The notes: generated by a model not told the origin, from the letters alone. Counted from the first letter of the stretch, positions 25,255 through 33,995 are shown. The stretch is DNA of 64,000 nucleotides from Vibrio sp. Isolate34 (GCF_022397915.1 NZ_JAKEUO010000007.1:409-64408); one strand, 5' to 3'. A program made the numbers and translations.

Positions 25255-26615
25255 TACATGGATTCCCCCGGTTGTCAAACATCCGCCAAACTTATGTTGA
25301 TGAGTTTTGGACTGCCGCTCTACATTCGGCCTACTTATCGACGATTCGCATACGTCGTGGCCCTGATGACTTTACGCGACTGCGGTGCCTTATTCGTTAG
25401 ATGACATCTAGTGTGTCCGCCGCATTAACAGGCTCTCCGCAAGTGGTCTTAACCTATCTCCATCATTAGCGTCTGCAATGACCCGGTGGGTTTAACTCTT
25501 TATGCTGCTTCGGTTTTTACTTAAGCAGCATAGTTTTCATATTCTGTTTGATTGTGTAAAAGTGACCATATAATTCTTGCGTTCTTCGCGGCCAGTGCCA
25601 CTATTGCTCGGTTCATACCTCTTCGTTCTAGAACGCCTCGACACCACTGACTTAACTTATCTTGCTTGTCGCCAAGATTGGCAATCACGGTCCTTGCGCC
25701 ATGAACTAATAGTGTTCGTAAGTATTTATCACCGTGTTTGGTTATTCGGCCTAAGCGAGGTTTTCCTCCTGTGGAATATTGCTTTGGTACGAGTCCCAGC
25801 CAAGCAGAGAAATCACGGCTTTTATCAAATTGAGAGCCATTGTCTATCGAAGCGAGTATCGCAGTAGCGGTTTGAGGACCAATGCCTCGAACCTTCATCA
25901 CTCGTTGAACATTAGTGCTGACCTTAGCAAAAGAGTCAAAGACTTGCTCGGTATCGGCGATACGTTGATTCAATTCATCAAGGTGGTGATAAGCATCGGC
26001 AATAACTGTTCTTGCGAGGTGTGGCAGTTCATTTTCTGCATCTTCGAGCATTAAGGGAACGTGTTTCAGCAATGAAGAGCGACCAACAGGAATTATTAAT
26101 CCGAATTCAGAAAGCAGGGCACGCATGCGATTCATAAGCGCCGTGCGTTCACGAACCCAATGCTCTCTCATTCTATGTACCGATAGGATGGCTTGTTGCT
26201 CGGGGGATTTTACGGGTACAAAGCGAGTTGATGGACGCTGAACAGCTTCGCATATGGCAACAGCATCATTAAGGTCGTTCTTTCCCTTAGTTCGATAAGG
26301 GATTACGTATTTAACGGCCATAATACGGGCGTCGTGACCGAACTTATTGAGTGTTCTTGCCCAATAATGTGCACCACCACACGCTTCAACGCCTATACGC
26401 ATGAGTGGCATATTTGCTATTGTAGTCAGTAGTTTAGAGCGAGTTACCGACTTATGAAGTATGACTTTACCATTTTGGTCTACGGCATGAAGACTAAAGT
26501 GGTTTTTAGCTAGGTCGATACCGCAGAAATAAGAATAATCAGACATGGTGCCTCCGATGCATTTAAGTACCACATAAGTGTGGCAGATCCTCGGTAGGGG
26601 GAATCCATGTCATTC
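25255..26615 (-). mobile_element. IS110-family element, IS1111 group, inserted in attC
   Basis: 1361 bp between GGC and GTTAGGT of attC 3. ACATGGATTCCCCC (25256) and its inverse complement GGGGGAATCCATGT (26597-26610) form 14-bp subterminal inverted repeats with 1 and 5 bp outside. This fits the IS1111 subgroup, whose attC-targeting branch is known from integrons. Confidence 0.8.
25521..26546 (-). CDS. IS110/IS1111-family transposase
   Basis: A 341-residue DEDD transposase. The N-terminal RuvC-like part starts GIDLAKNHFSLHAVDQ. Further acidic residues lie in IGVEACGGAHYWA and TKGKNDLNDAVAICEA. The C-terminal IS110 domain has VMKVRGIGPQTATAILA and FSAWLGLVPKQYSTGGKPRLG. I chose the ATG at 26546, with GGAGG before it, over an upstream start at 26573 without support. 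No break is seen, so it may be active. A second, truncated copy lies at 28105. Confidence 0.9.
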   Translation of the reverse strand: MSDYSYFCGIDLAKNHFSLHAVDQNGKVILHKSVTRSKLLTTIANMPLMRIGVEACGGAHYWARTLNKFGHDARIMAVKYVIPYRTKGKNDLNDAVAICEAVQRPSTRFVPVKSPEQQAILSVHRMREHWVRERTALMNRMRALLSEFGLIIPVGRSSLLKHVPLMLEDAENELPHLARTVIADAYHHLDELNQRIADTEQVFDSFAKVSTNVQRVMKVRGIGPQTATAILASIDNGSQFDKSRDFSAWLGLVPKQYSTGGKPRLGRITKHGDKYLRTLLVHGARTVIANLGDKQDKLSQWCRGVLERRGMNRAIVALAAKNARIIWSLLHNQTEYENYAA

Positions 26616-26635
26616 GTTAGGTCATAGAGGTAAAA

Positions 26636-27316
26636 ATGAATCCTAGAGTAGTTGTTAATGAGACACATTGGTTTGAAATTAATGCGCACGCAGATATGTG
26701 CCCGCATTGTCACTATTCAATAAAACCAACAAATATTACTTCCAGCTTGAGTGGAAACCCTGATAAATCTGGGACGAAATTAGAGCTTGTATATCGCTGT
26801 ACACGGAATGAGTGCAGCAGGTTATTTATCAGCTCATATATTCGGACTGCGATGCAAGGAACAAGTAGAGTCGGTGTTTTTAAGTATAAAAATTCATCGC
26901 CCGTTACTGTTAAAAATGAGCAGTTTCAAGATGAAATTAAGCAAGTGTCCCCTAGTTTTTGTGACATTTTCAATCAAGCTAGTGCTGCAGAGCAATATGG
27001 TTTGCATGAAATTGCTGGAGTTGCATATAGAAAGGCACTTGAATTCCTAATTAAGGATTACTGTATTTATAAACACAACGATTCCGCTGATAACATCAAG
27101 TCCTTACAATTAGCGAAAGTTATCGGACAGTATGTATCAGATACAAACATAAAAGAGTGTGCAAAACGAGCAACATGGTTGGGTAATGATGAGACTCATT
27201 ATGTTCGTAAGTGGGGGGATAAGGACTTGAGTGACCTTAAAATACTAATTCGACTAACTTTGGGCTGGGTACTTAATTGCATTTTGACTGAGAAGTATCT
27301 GTCTGAAATGACCTAA
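26636..27316 (+). CDS. DUF4145-containing cassette protein with zinc ribbon
   Basis: A 226-residue protein. The N-terminus has CPHCHYS and CTRNEC, a four-Cys zinc ribbon (about 22-60). The C-terminal part (about 115-220) has AAEQYGLHEIAGVAYRKALEFLIKDYC and WLGNDETHYVRKW, the DUF4145 pattern. DUF4145 domains often occur in or near restriction and other defence genes, but no function is proven. It follows the GTTAGGT junction by 13 bp, and its TAA stop forms the first bases of attC 4. Confidence 0.72.
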   Translation: MNPRVVVNETHWFEINAHADMCPHCHYSIKPTNITSSLSGNPDKSGTKLELVYRCTRNECSRLFISSYIRTAMQGTSRVGVFKYKNSSPVTVKNEQFQDEIKQVSPSFCDIFNQASAAEQYGLHEIAGVAYRKALEFLIKDYCIYKHNDSADNIKSLQLAKVIGQYVSDTNIKECAKRATWLGNDETHYVRKWGDKDLSDLKILIRLTLGWVLNCILTEKYLSEMT

Positions 27317-27435
27317 CAAAGCATTTAAGACGGATTCTCAACGCTTGGCAATTTCAGTTTGGGTCAGCTTTAGTGTTTAAGGTGGCAAGGTTTTAGGTAG
27401 GGTGGTGGCGTTGCTTACTGCTTAACGTGTCTAGC
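27314..27435 (+). repeat. attC site 4 (VCR-like, degenerate right core)
   Basis: TAACAAAGCATTTAAGAC, CAACGCTTGGCA, TTTAGTGTTTAAGGTGG and GGCGTTGCTTACTGCTTAAC are all present. The right end reads GTGTCTAGCC instead of GGGCGTTAGCC, so the crossover site is damaged and this cassette is probably fixed to the next. Confidence 0.75.
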
Positions 27436-27457
27436 CGTCATGGAGCTTGCTATGTTC

Positions 27458-27481
27458 AAAGTGATAGAATAGTATCACTTT
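27458..27481 (+). promoter_or_regulatory. Operator dyad of the Phd/ParE-type toxin-antitoxin operon
   Basis: A perfect 9-bp inverted repeat AAAGTGATA / TATCACTTT with a 6-bp spacer, 23 bp before the antitoxin start. Its placement is typical of toxin-antitoxin autoregulation. Confidence 0.7.
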
Positions 27482-27504
27482 AGTCTTCCTTTGGAGCAGC
27501 TCTC

Positions 27505-27762
27505 ATGAAAGTAGAACTAGTTACATCACTTAAACGTCAAGCAACTAAAATCCTCGCCGATCTCCACGACACCAAAGAACCGGTGCTAATTACTGAGCAT
27601 GGTAAGCCATCTGCGTATCTAGTTGACGTTGATGACTACGAATTTATGCAAAATCGTTTAGCTATTCTTGAGGGTATAGCACGAGGTGAACGCGCACTAG
27701 TTGACGGTAAAGCGGTAAGTCATGATGAAGCCAAGGACAAAATGTCAAAATGGCTGAAATAA
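27505..27762 (+). CDS. Phd/YefM-family antitoxin
   Basis: An 85-residue protein. The N-terminal DNA-binding half (KRQATKILADL, VLITEHGKPSAYLVDVDDYE) is the Phd/YefM fold. The C-terminal half is a charged helix that would bind the toxin. It overlaps the toxin gene by 13 bp. TTTGGAG lies 11 nt before the ATG, and a perfect operator dyad lies just upstream. Confidence 0.88.
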   Translation: MKVELVTSLKRQATKILADLHDTKEPVLITEHGKPSAYLVDVDDYEFMQNRLAILEGIARGERALVDGKAVSHDEAKDKMSKWLK

Positions 27763-28052
27763 TCTGGACTGAGCCAGCGTTATCTGACCTCAACGATATC
27801 GCAGAATACATCGCACTTGAAAATATCGTTGCTGCAAAGCAGTTAGTACAAACGATCTTCTCTAAAGTCGAACGACTACAAACTAGCCCAGAGTCAGGTC
27901 GTATCCCACCCGAACTAGAACATTTAAGTTATCGTGAAGTTGTCGTTAATCCATGTCGTGTTTTCTATAAGCAAGACGGCGACAAGGTGTTTATTCTGTT
28001 TGTTATGCGTGCTGAGAGAGATTTACGCAAGTTCCTGTTGAGTAAGCAATAA
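27750..28052 (+). CDS. RelE/ParE-superfamily toxin
   Basis: A 100-residue toxin starting IIWTEPALSDLNDIAEYIALEN, with later blocks YREVVVNPCRVFYKQDGDKVFI and VMRAERDLRKFL. The Trp-(T)-x-x-A-x-x-DL-(x)-I-x-(E)YI start is closer to ParE (gyrase-poisoning) than to RelE (mRNA-cleaving), but sequence alone does not settle the target. It is paired with a Phd-type antitoxin, a mix often seen in vibrio cassette arrays, where such pairs stabilise the array. Confidence 0.88.
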   Translation: MAEIIWTEPALSDLNDIAEYIALENIVAAKQLVQTIFSKVERLQTSPESGRIPPELEHLSYREVVVNPCRVFYKQDGDKVFILFVMRAERDLRKFLLSKQ

Positions 28053-28070
28053 TCGTTGGGAATGAGCGGC

Positions 28071-28104
28071 TAACAAATCATTCAAGATTGGTTTGCAACG
28101 CGTG
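28071..28104 (+). repeat. attC site 5, left half only
   Basis: TAACAAATCATTCAAGATTGG, then CAACGCGTGGCG, followed directly by IS1111-type internal sequence. The right half of the site is missing. Confidence 0.7.
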
Positions 28105-28312
28105 GCGTATTTGCTGTTGTAGTCAGTGGTTTAGAGCGAGTTACTGACTTATGAAGTAGGACCTTACCATTTTGGTCTACGGCATGAAGACTGTAGTGGT
28201 TTTTAGCTAGGTCGATACCGCAGGAATAAGAATAATCAGACATGGTGCCTCCGATGCATTTTAGTACCACATAAGTGTGGCATATCCTCGGGAGGGGGGA
28301 ACCATGTCATTC
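28105..28312 (-). mobile_element. Truncated second copy of the IS1111-type element
   Basis: About 208 bp matching positions 26406-26615 of the full copy with several substitutions. It carries the first 45 or so transposase codons (start at 28243, GIDLAKNHYSLHAVDQ) and the terminal CCATGTCATTC. It ends at GTTAG (28313), as the full copy does. The other 1.15 kb is deleted. Older than the full copy, judging by divergence (inference). Confidence 0.82.
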
Positions 28313-28334
28313 GTTAGTTGCCTTATTTATATCT

Positions 28335-28397
28335 CATGTTCAACTTACTGTACAAGTAGGGTGGTGAAGACTATACTTGTACAGTAAATTGAACATG
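28335..28397 (+). promoter_or_regulatory. YefM operator: 24-bp inverted repeat with TGTACA cores
   Basis: Arms 28335-28358 and 28374-28397 are complementary at 23 of 24 positions, with a 15-bp spacer. Each arm contains a TGTACA core (CTGTACAAGT, CTTGTACAG), the core reported for E. coli YefM operators. It ends 11 bp before the yefM start. Confidence 0.8.
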
Positions 28398-28408
28398 TGG
28401 AGGTTGTT

Positions 28409-28663
28409 ATGAAAATCGTATCTTTTACTGAAGCTAGAAATGGTCTCAAAGCTGTTTTAGACGGTGTAGTTAATGATGCTGATACAACAGTTATTACACG
28501 CCGTGATTCTGAGGATGCAGTGGTTATGTCTTTAGACTACTACAATAGCCTTATGGAGACAGTTCATTTACTACGCTCTCCTCAAAATGCTGAACACCTA
28601 AACCGTTCGATAGCACAGTACCGTGCTGGTAAAACAACAGCACGAGAGTTAATTGATGAGTAG
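28409..28663 (+). CDS. yefM: YefM antitoxin
   Basis: An 84-residue type II antitoxin with IVSFTEARNGLKAVLDGVVND and TVITRRDSEDAVVMSLDYYNSL, typical of YefM. The C-terminal helix neutralises the YoeB toxin and the N-terminal domain represses the operon. The ATG at 28409 is chosen because GGAGG lies 7 nt upstream; an in-frame GTG at 28397 overlaps the operator. The stop overlaps the start of yoeB by 8 bp. Confidence 0.93.
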   Translation: MKIVSFTEARNGLKAVLDGVVNDADTTVITRRDSEDAVVMSLDYYNSLMETVHLLRSPQNAEHLNRSIAQYRAGKTTARELIDE

Positions 28664-28922
28664 TCAACGTTTATTGTCGTGGACTGATGACGCTTGGAAT
28701 GACTACCTGTATTGGCAAACTCAAGAAAAGAAAACACTCAAGCGCATCAATAAACTCATCAATGATGTTAAGCGCTCTCCATTTGAGGGCATCGGTAAAC
28801 CAGAGCCATTAAAAGAGAACTTATCTGGTTTTTGGTCTCGTCGTATTGATGATACTAATAGGCTTGTTTATGCAGTCGATGATCAGGCTATAACGATAAT
28901 TTCGTGTCGTTACCACTACTAA
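28656..28922 (+). CDS. yoeB: YoeB toxin (ribosome-dependent mRNA interferase)
   Basis: An 88-residue toxin. LLSWTDDAWNDYLYWQ at the start, SPFEGIGKPEPLK (catalytic Glu), GFWSRRID (catalytic Arg) and the C-terminal CRYHY (catalytic His) are all present, so it should be active. It cleaves mRNA in the ribosomal A site by family. The ATG at 28656 follows a TTG at 28653. It is the last cassette-like unit in the array; no attC is recognisable after it. Confidence 0.95.
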   Translation: MSSQRLLSWTDDAWNDYLYWQTQEKKTLKRINKLINDVKRSPFEGIGKPEPLKENLSGFWSRRIDDTNRLVYAVDDQAITIISCRYHY

Positions 28923-29039
28923 ATCAGGTTCAGAGAACAGGCATCTAACTAGAGACTATGGCGCCAATACCAATTTGGCGCTATCTATCTTGTCCATACC
29001 ATCACTGTTTAGTTTGAAACCTAACGCTGTACAAGTCTT

Positions 29040-29168
29040 CTACTGCCAAAGAGCCAGCAGAAATACAAATAACCCAATCCCAAGCGTTACTTTTAGAAGC
29101 AAGCCAAGAGGGGCTCCACCTTTTGGCGCTTTATTACAACATCCCATCATCGTTTCCTCATTCATCAT
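29040..29168 (-). CDS. 42-residue membrane protein with CC motif
   Basis: A short ORF starting MMNEETMMGCCNKAPKGG, then a Gly/Leu-rich hydrophobic helix (LGLLLKVTLGIGLFVFLLAL) and WQ at the end. AAGGTG lies about 12 nt before the first ATG (29168); an in-frame ATG at 29177 is too close to it. The two adjacent Cys and a Lys-rich linker before a single transmembrane helix look selected, not random. It lies between yoeB and the terminator of the gcv operon. I do not know a family for it. Confidence 0.55.
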   Translation of the reverse strand: MMNEETMMGCCNKAPKGGAPLGLLLKVTLGIGLFVFLLALWQ

Positions 29169-29241
29169 TGGATTCATTTCACCTTAAACCTTTCCCTTAC
29201 GGTAAGGTCAATGCATTTGTTTACGTCGAATTTCAGAAAAC

Positions 29242-29270
29242 AAAAAGGCGAACCATTTGGTTCGCCTTTT
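29242..29270. terminator. Bidirectional terminator downstream of gcvP
   Basis: AAAAAGGCGAACC / GGTTCGCCTTTT with a 4-nt loop: a perfect stem with A- and T-runs on both sides. It is the cleanest copy of the GGCGAACC terminator family in this window. Confidence 0.88.
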
Positions 29271-29301
29271 GTTATGTTTCGCTGCTTAGCGCCGCTACGA
29301 A

Positions 29302-32181
29302 TTAGTCTTCGTAGTTATCGATGCTTGGGCAAGAACAGATTAGGTTACGGTCGCCGTATACGTTGTCTACACGGTTAACTGTTGGCCAGTACTTCGAGTT
29401 CTTCGTTGCTTTCGATGGGAAGCAAGCCAGCTCGCGAGAGTAAGGGCGATCCCATTCTGCGCCTGAAAGGTCAACTTGTGTGTGCGGTGCGTTTACTAGA
29501 GGGTTGTTGTCTAGTGGCCATTCACCCGCTTTCACTGCTGCCATTTCGTGACGGATTGCGATCATCGCTTCACAGAAACGGTCTAGCTCTTCTAAATCTT
29601 CTGATTCAGTTGGCTCTACCATTAGTGTGCCAGCGACTGGGAAAGACATAGTAGGTGCGTGGAAACCGAAGTCCATTAGACGCTTAGCAATATCTTCTTC
29701 GCTGATGCCTGTGTCTTCTTTAAGTGGACGAATATCGATAATACATTCGTGCGCTACGCGGCCGTTAGTGCCACGGTAAAGAACAGGGTAGTGAGGACGT
29801 AGTTTTTCCATCACGTAGTTGGCGTTCAGAATCGCTACTTTCGTTGCGTCTGTTAGACCTGGTTCGCCCATCATAGCGATGTAAGCCCAAGAGATAGGTA
29901 GGATTGAAGCACTACCTAGATCTGCAGCTGATACCGCGTAGTCAGAACCTTGTACACCGTTTTCGATGTGACCTGGTAGGAAAGGTGCTAGATGTGATTT
30001 AACACCGATAGGGCCCATACCCGGACCGCCACCACCGTGTGGGATACAGAATGTTTTGTGTAGGTTCAAGTGAGATACGTCTGAACCGATGAAGCCAGGT
30101 GAAGTTAGACCTACTTGAGCGTTCATATTCGCGCCGTCTAGGTAAACCTGACCGCCCGCTGCGTGTACTTGTTCACACACTTCTTTCACTTGCTCTTCGT
30201 ATACGCCGTGCGTAGAAGGGTAAGTGATCATGATGCTTGATAGGTTTTCTTTGTGCTTCTCGATTTTCGCTGCTAGGTCTGCCATGTCGATGTTGCCATC
30301 TTCATCACACTTAACAACCACTACCTTCATTGAAACCATTGATGCTGTTGCAGGGTTAGTACCGTGCGCAGAGCTTGGAATCAGACAAACGTTACGGTGA
30401 GCTTCACCGCGGCTTGCGTGGTAACGTTGAATCGCGATTAGACCTGCGTATTCGCCAGATGCACCAGAGTTAGGCTGTAGTGAGAAATCGTCATAACCAG
30501 TGATTTCGCATAGCTTCTCTTTAAGATCTTTCGCTAGTGCTGTGTAACCAGCCGCTTGCTCTAGAGGTGCGAATGGGTGAATTGAACCAAACTCAGGCCA
30601 TGTTACTGGGATCATCTCAGCAGCAGCGTTCAGCTTCATCGTACAGCTGCCCAGTGGGATCATGCCGTGCGTTAGTGAGAAATCTTTGTTCTCAAGCTGT
30701 TTTAGGTAACGCATCATTTGCGTTTCGCTGTGGTGCGTGTTGAATACTGGGTGAGTTAGGAACTCTGATTCACGACGGCAGTTTTCTGGAATTGCGGCAA
30801 ACTCGTTTGATGCAATGTCAGAAGAAAGTGCTTGAATGTCTTCTTTCACGTCGAAGATAGCGAATAGGGCATTCACATCATCTACAGTAGTTGTTTCGTC
30901 TAAGCTGATACCGATCTTACCAGGAAGTAGACGTAAGTTGATGTCTGCTGCTTGCGCTTTCGCGTACAGTGCATCTGTCTTATCTTCTGAGTTGATTGTG
31001 ATGGTATCGAAGAAGCTGTTATTCGTTAGCTCGTAACCTGCTTTAGTCAGGCCAGCGGCTAGGATAGCTGTCATGTGGTGTGTACGACGAGCAATAGTAC
31101 GTAGGCCTTCTGCACCGTGGTAAACCGCATAGAAAGACGCCATGTTTGCTAGAAGTGCTTGAGCTGTACAGATGTTCGATGTCGCTTTTTCGCGGCGGAT
31201 GTGTTGCTCACGAGTCTGCATTGCCATACGTAGCGCTTGGTTACCGTGAGTATCGATTGAAACACCGATTACACGACCTGGCATTGTACGTTTATGCTTT
31301 TCACGAGTACCCATGAATGCAGCGTGTGGACCGCCGTAACCCATAGGAACACCAAAGCGTTGAGCTGAACCGATTACTACGTCTGCGCCCATTTCGCCAG
31401 CTGGCTTAAGTAGAGCAGAAGCGAGTAGGTCAGTAGCAACGGTTACTAGAGTTTTGTTTGCTTGAGCCTTCGCAATGATGTCTGTTAGATCGCGAACTTC
31501 ACCTGTTGTACCAGGGTATTGAACTAACGCACCAAATACGTCTTGCTCTGGAAGTGTTTCAAGAGCGCCAACCATTACTTCAAAACCGATGTACTCAGCA
31601 CGAGTTTTAACAACTTCTAGTGTTTGAGGGTGAACATCGTCAGCAACGAAGAATACTTTGCTCTTGCTTTTACCAGCACGCTTACACAATGTCATTGCTT
31701 CGCCAGCCGCTGTCGCTTCATCAAGAAGTGATGCGTTTGCGATTTCCATACCCGTTAGGTCCATTACCATTTGTTGGTAATTTAGTAGAGCTTCAAGACG
31801 ACCTTGAGAAATCTCTGGTTGGTATGGTGTGTAAGCTGTGTACCAGCCTGGGTTCTCTAAAACGTTACGTAGAATAACGTTTGGAGTGAATGTGTTGTAG
31901 TAGCCTTGGCCAATGAAAGTACGTTTCACTTGGTTTAGGTTAGCGATCTCTTTAAGAGAGGTCAGCATGTCCATTTCGCTCAGTGGCGCAGCAAGTGTCA
32001 TTGGTTTTTCAAGGCGGATTTGTGCAGGAACCGTTTCGTCGATCAGTGCGTCTAGGCTAGTCGCGTTGATCGCTTCGAGCATTTTTTGCTGGTCTGCTTT
32101 ATTTGGGCCGTTATGACGAGCAACAAACTCGTTTTGAGTACCCAGGTCTTTCAGTAATTGGCTTTGAAGTAATTCAGTCAT
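29302..32181 (-). CDS. gcvP: Glycine dehydrogenase (decarboxylating), P-protein
   Basis: The 959-residue P-protein of the glycine cleavage system. It decarboxylates glycine with PLP and passes the aminomethyl group to lipoyl-GcvH. The N-terminal half ([35 protein letters not shown]) and C-terminal half are fused, as in other proteobacteria. The PLP-lysine lies in [22 protein letters not shown]. Length matches the E. coli protein (957). It is last in the leftward glyA-gcvH-gcvP operon, 89 bp after gcvH with a hairpin in the gap. Confidence 0.98.
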   Translation of the reverse strand: MTELLQSQLLKDLGTQNEFVARHNGPNKADQQKMLEAINATSLDALIDETVPAQIRLEKPMTLAAPLSEMDMLTSLKEIANLNQVKRTFIGQGYYNTFTPNVILRNVLENPGWYTAYTPYQPEISQGRLEALLNYQQMVMDLTGMEIANASLLDEATAAGEAMTLCKRAGKSKSKVFFVADDVHPQTLEVVKTRAEYIGFEVMVGALETLPEQDVFGALVQYPGTTGEVRDLTDIIAKAQANKTLVTVATDLLASALLKPAGEMGADVVIGSAQRFGVPMGYGGPHAAFMGTREKHKRTMPGRVIGVSIDTHGNQALRMAMQTREQHIRREKATSNICTAQALLANMASFYAVYHGAEGLRTIARRTHHMTAILAAGLTKAGYELTNNSFFDTITINSEDKTDALYAKAQAADINLRLLPGKIGISLDETTTVDDVNALFAIFDVKEDIQALSSDIASNEFAAIPENCRRESEFLTHPVFNTHHSETQMMRYLKQLENKDFSLTHGMIPLGSCTMKLNAAAEMIPVTWPEFGSIHPFAPLEQAAGYTALAKDLKEKLCEITGYDDFSLQPNSGASGEYAGLIAIQRYHASRGEAHRNVCLIPSSAHGTNPATASMVSMKVVVVKCDEDGNIDMADLAAKIEKHKENLSSIMITYPSTHGVYEEQVKEVCEQVHAAGGQVYLDGANMNAQVGLTSPGFIGSDVSHLNLHKTFCIPHGGGGPGMGPIGVKSHLAPFLPGHIENGVQGSDYAVSAADLGSASILPISWAYIAMMGEPGLTDATKVAILNANYVMEKLRPHYPVLYRGTNGRVAHECIIDIRPLKEDTGISEEDIAKRLMDFGFHAPTMSFPVAGTLMVEPTESEDLEELDRFCEAMIAIRHEMAAVKAGEWPLDNNPLVNAPHTQVDLSGAEWDRPYSRELACFPSKATKNSKYWPTVNRVDNVYGDRNLICSCPSIDNYED

Positions 32182-32228
32182 GATATGTTCTACTTTCTCT
32201 CTGGAGCCGTGAGCTAGCCCCTAAAATT

Positions 32229-32250
32229 AAGCTGCTCAAAAGAGCAGCTT
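32229..32250 (-). terminator. Intra-operon hairpin between gcvH and gcvP
   Basis: AAGCTGCTC / GAGCAGCTT with a 4-nt loop, followed on the minus strand by AATTTTAG. The stem is perfect but the U-tract is short, so partial termination or a processing site is likelier than a full stop. Confidence 0.5.
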
Positions 32251-32270
32251 TATCGTAATGAGGTTACCTA

Positions 32271-32651
32271 TTAGTCTTCTTCGATAGAGCTTAGGTATTC
32301 TTCCGCATCTTTAAGGTTGTCTAGTTCAGACGCATCAGACATCTTCACTTTAACAATCCAGCCACCTTCATAAGGTTCTTCGTTGATTAGCTCTGGGCTA
32401 TCTTCTAATTCTTCGTTGATTTCTACGATTTCACCAGAGATTGGTGCGTAGATATCAGAAGCAGCTTTCACTGACTCAACTAGAGAGAAGCTTTCGCCAG
32501 CTTCAATTTCGTCATCAGTGTCAGGCAGGTCAACAAACACAACGTCACCTAGCATCTCTTGAGCGTGCTCAGAAATACCGATAGTTACAGTACCGTCACC
32601 GTTGTCTTTTACCCACTCGTGGCTGTCTGCAAACTTTAGTGTATTGTCCAT
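32271..32651 (-). CDS. gcvH: Glycine cleavage system H protein
   Basis: A 126-residue lipoyl carrier that shuttles the aminomethyl group from GcvP to GcvT and is re-oxidised by lipoamide dehydrogenase. The lipoylation site is Lys62 in [33 protein letters not shown] at the N-terminus and [13 protein letters not shown] near the end are family blocks. It lies 51 bp after glyA and before gcvP. Confidence 0.98.
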   Translation of the reverse strand: MDNTLKFADSHEWVKDNGDGTVTIGISEHAQEMLGDVVFVDLPDTDDEIEAGESFSLVESVKAASDIYAPISGEIVEINEELEDSPELINEEPYEGGWIVKVKMSDASELDNLKDAEEYLSSIEED

Positions 32652-32702
32652 TGCTTATTCTCCAAAAATTTATGAGGTTTTAATTTAAATCTTAAAAACG
32701 GT

Positions 32703-33995
32703 CTAACGGTAAAGAGGGAAGCGCTTGCAAAGCTCTTTAACTTGCTTGCGAACACGTTGCTCAACTTCAGCGTTGCCTTCAGGGCTTTCAACTAAGCCAT
32801 CAAGTACATCGCCGATCCATTCACCGATAAGTTTGAATTCTTCAGTGCCAAAACCACGACTGGTTCCAGCTGGCGTACCTAAACGAATGCCAGAAGTAAT
32901 CATAGGCTTCTCTGAATCGAATGGTATACCATTTTTGTTACATGTGATCCCTGCACGCTCTAACGCTTCTTCAGTTACGTTACCTTTCAAGCCCTTAGGA
33001 CGAAGGTCAACCAGCATTAGGTGCGTGTCTGTTCCGCCAGTCACAATGTCACAACCGCGAGTTTGCAACACTTCAGCAAGAACTTTTGCGTTGTCGATCA
33101 CTGAATCAATATAAGTATTAAATTCTGGGCCAAGTGCTTCGCCAAACGCCACTGCTTTAGCCGCGATAACGTGCATTAATGGGCCGCCTTGTAGGCCAGG
33201 GAACACTGCAGAGTTGATCTTTTTGTTGATGTCTTCGTGGTTAGTCAGAATCATACCGCCGCGTGGGCCACGAAGTGTTTTGTGCGTTGTTGTAGTAACA
33301 ACGTGTGCGTGTGGTAGTGGGCTAGGGTGAGCACCTGTCGCGATAAGACCCGCGATGTGTGCCATATCAACCATTAGGATTGCGCCAACTTCGTCAGCGA
33401 TTTCACGGAACTTAGCGAAATCAATAACGCGTGGGATAGCACTACCACCAGCAATAATCATTTTAGGTTGGCTTTCGATCGCTAAAGCGCGAACCGCTTC
33501 GTAATCGATTTCAAGAGTGTCGCGGTCAACGCCGTATTGCACTGCGTTAAACCATTTACCAGACATTGCAGGACGTGCACCGTGTGTAAGGTGACCACCA
33601 GCGTCAAGAGACATACCTAGGATAGTATCGCCAGGTTGAAGTAGGGCAAGTTTAACTGCACCGTTTGCTTGAGCGCCAGAGTGAGGCTGTACGTTTACGT
33701 ATTCACATTTGAACAGCTGCTTAGCGCGTTCGATTGCGATAGCTTCTACTGTATCTACGTGCTCACAACCACCGTAGTAACGACGGCCTGGGTAGCCTTC
33801 AGCGTATTTGTTGGTTAGGCAGGTGCCTTGAGCTTGCATTACTGCTTTAGAAACGATGTTCTCGGAAGCAATAAGTTCGATTTGTTCGTTTTGACGAGCG
33901 TTCTCTGCTTGGATTCCAGCAAATACTGCGTCGTCAGTCGCAGATAGGTTCGTAGAGAAAAAACTGTCTAAGCTATGGTTTTGGTAAGCGTTCAT
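32703..33995 (-). CDS. glyA: Serine hydroxymethyltransferase
   Basis: A 430-residue PLP enzyme interconverting serine and glycine with tetrahydrofolate. [37 protein letters not shown], and the PLP-lysine motif [14 protein letters not shown] are diagnostic. This is probably the second glyA of the genome, dedicated to glycine catabolism with gcvH and gcvP, since vibrios carry another on chromosome 1. It is first gene of the leftward operon, divergent from the HTH-cupin regulator. A PurR-like half-site lies about 70 bp upstream. Confidence 0.97.
   Translation of the reverse strand: MNAYQNHSLDSFFSTNLSATDDAVFAGIQAENARQNEQIELIASENIVSKAVMQAQGTCLTNKYAEGYPGRRYYGGCEHVDTVEAIAIERAKQLFKCEYVNVQPHSGAQANGAVKLALLQPGDTILGMSLDAGGHLTHGARPAMSGKWFNAVQYGVDRDTLEIDYEAVRALAIESQPKMIIAGGSAIPRVIDFAKFREIADEVGAILMVDMAHIAGLIATGAHPSPLPHAHVVTTTTHKTLRGPRGGMILTNHEDINKKINSAVFPGLQGGPLMHVIAAKAVAFGEALGPEFNTYIDSVIDNAKVLAEVLQTRGCDIVTGGTDTHLMLVDLRPKGLKGNVTEEALERAGITCNKNGIPFDSEKPMITSGIRLGTPAGTSRGFGTEEFKLIGEWIGDVLDGLVESPEGNAEVEQRVRKQVKELCKRFPLYR

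Larger units (their letters stand above)
21587..28922 (+). other. Integron gene-cassette array without integrase (CALIN-like)
   Basis: Cassettes lie head to tail, each gene on the + strand followed by an attC site: VCR-like sites at 22436, 25141, 27314 and a half at 28071, and a short site at 24796. Junctions of the GTTRRRY type occur at 21587, 22552, 26616 and (degenerate) 28313. No intI gene is in the window. The one tyrosine recombinase belongs to an IS91-family element. The array is broken up by an IS91-family element, a full IS1111-type element and a remnant of a second. The right border is uncertain (28922-29040). Confidence 0.78.

Noticed and set aside
28975..29305. Two plus-strand ORFs of 60-70 codons after yoeB
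   Set aside because: Low-complexity translations without Shine-Dalgarno. The minus-strand 42-residue ORF in the same place has better signals.
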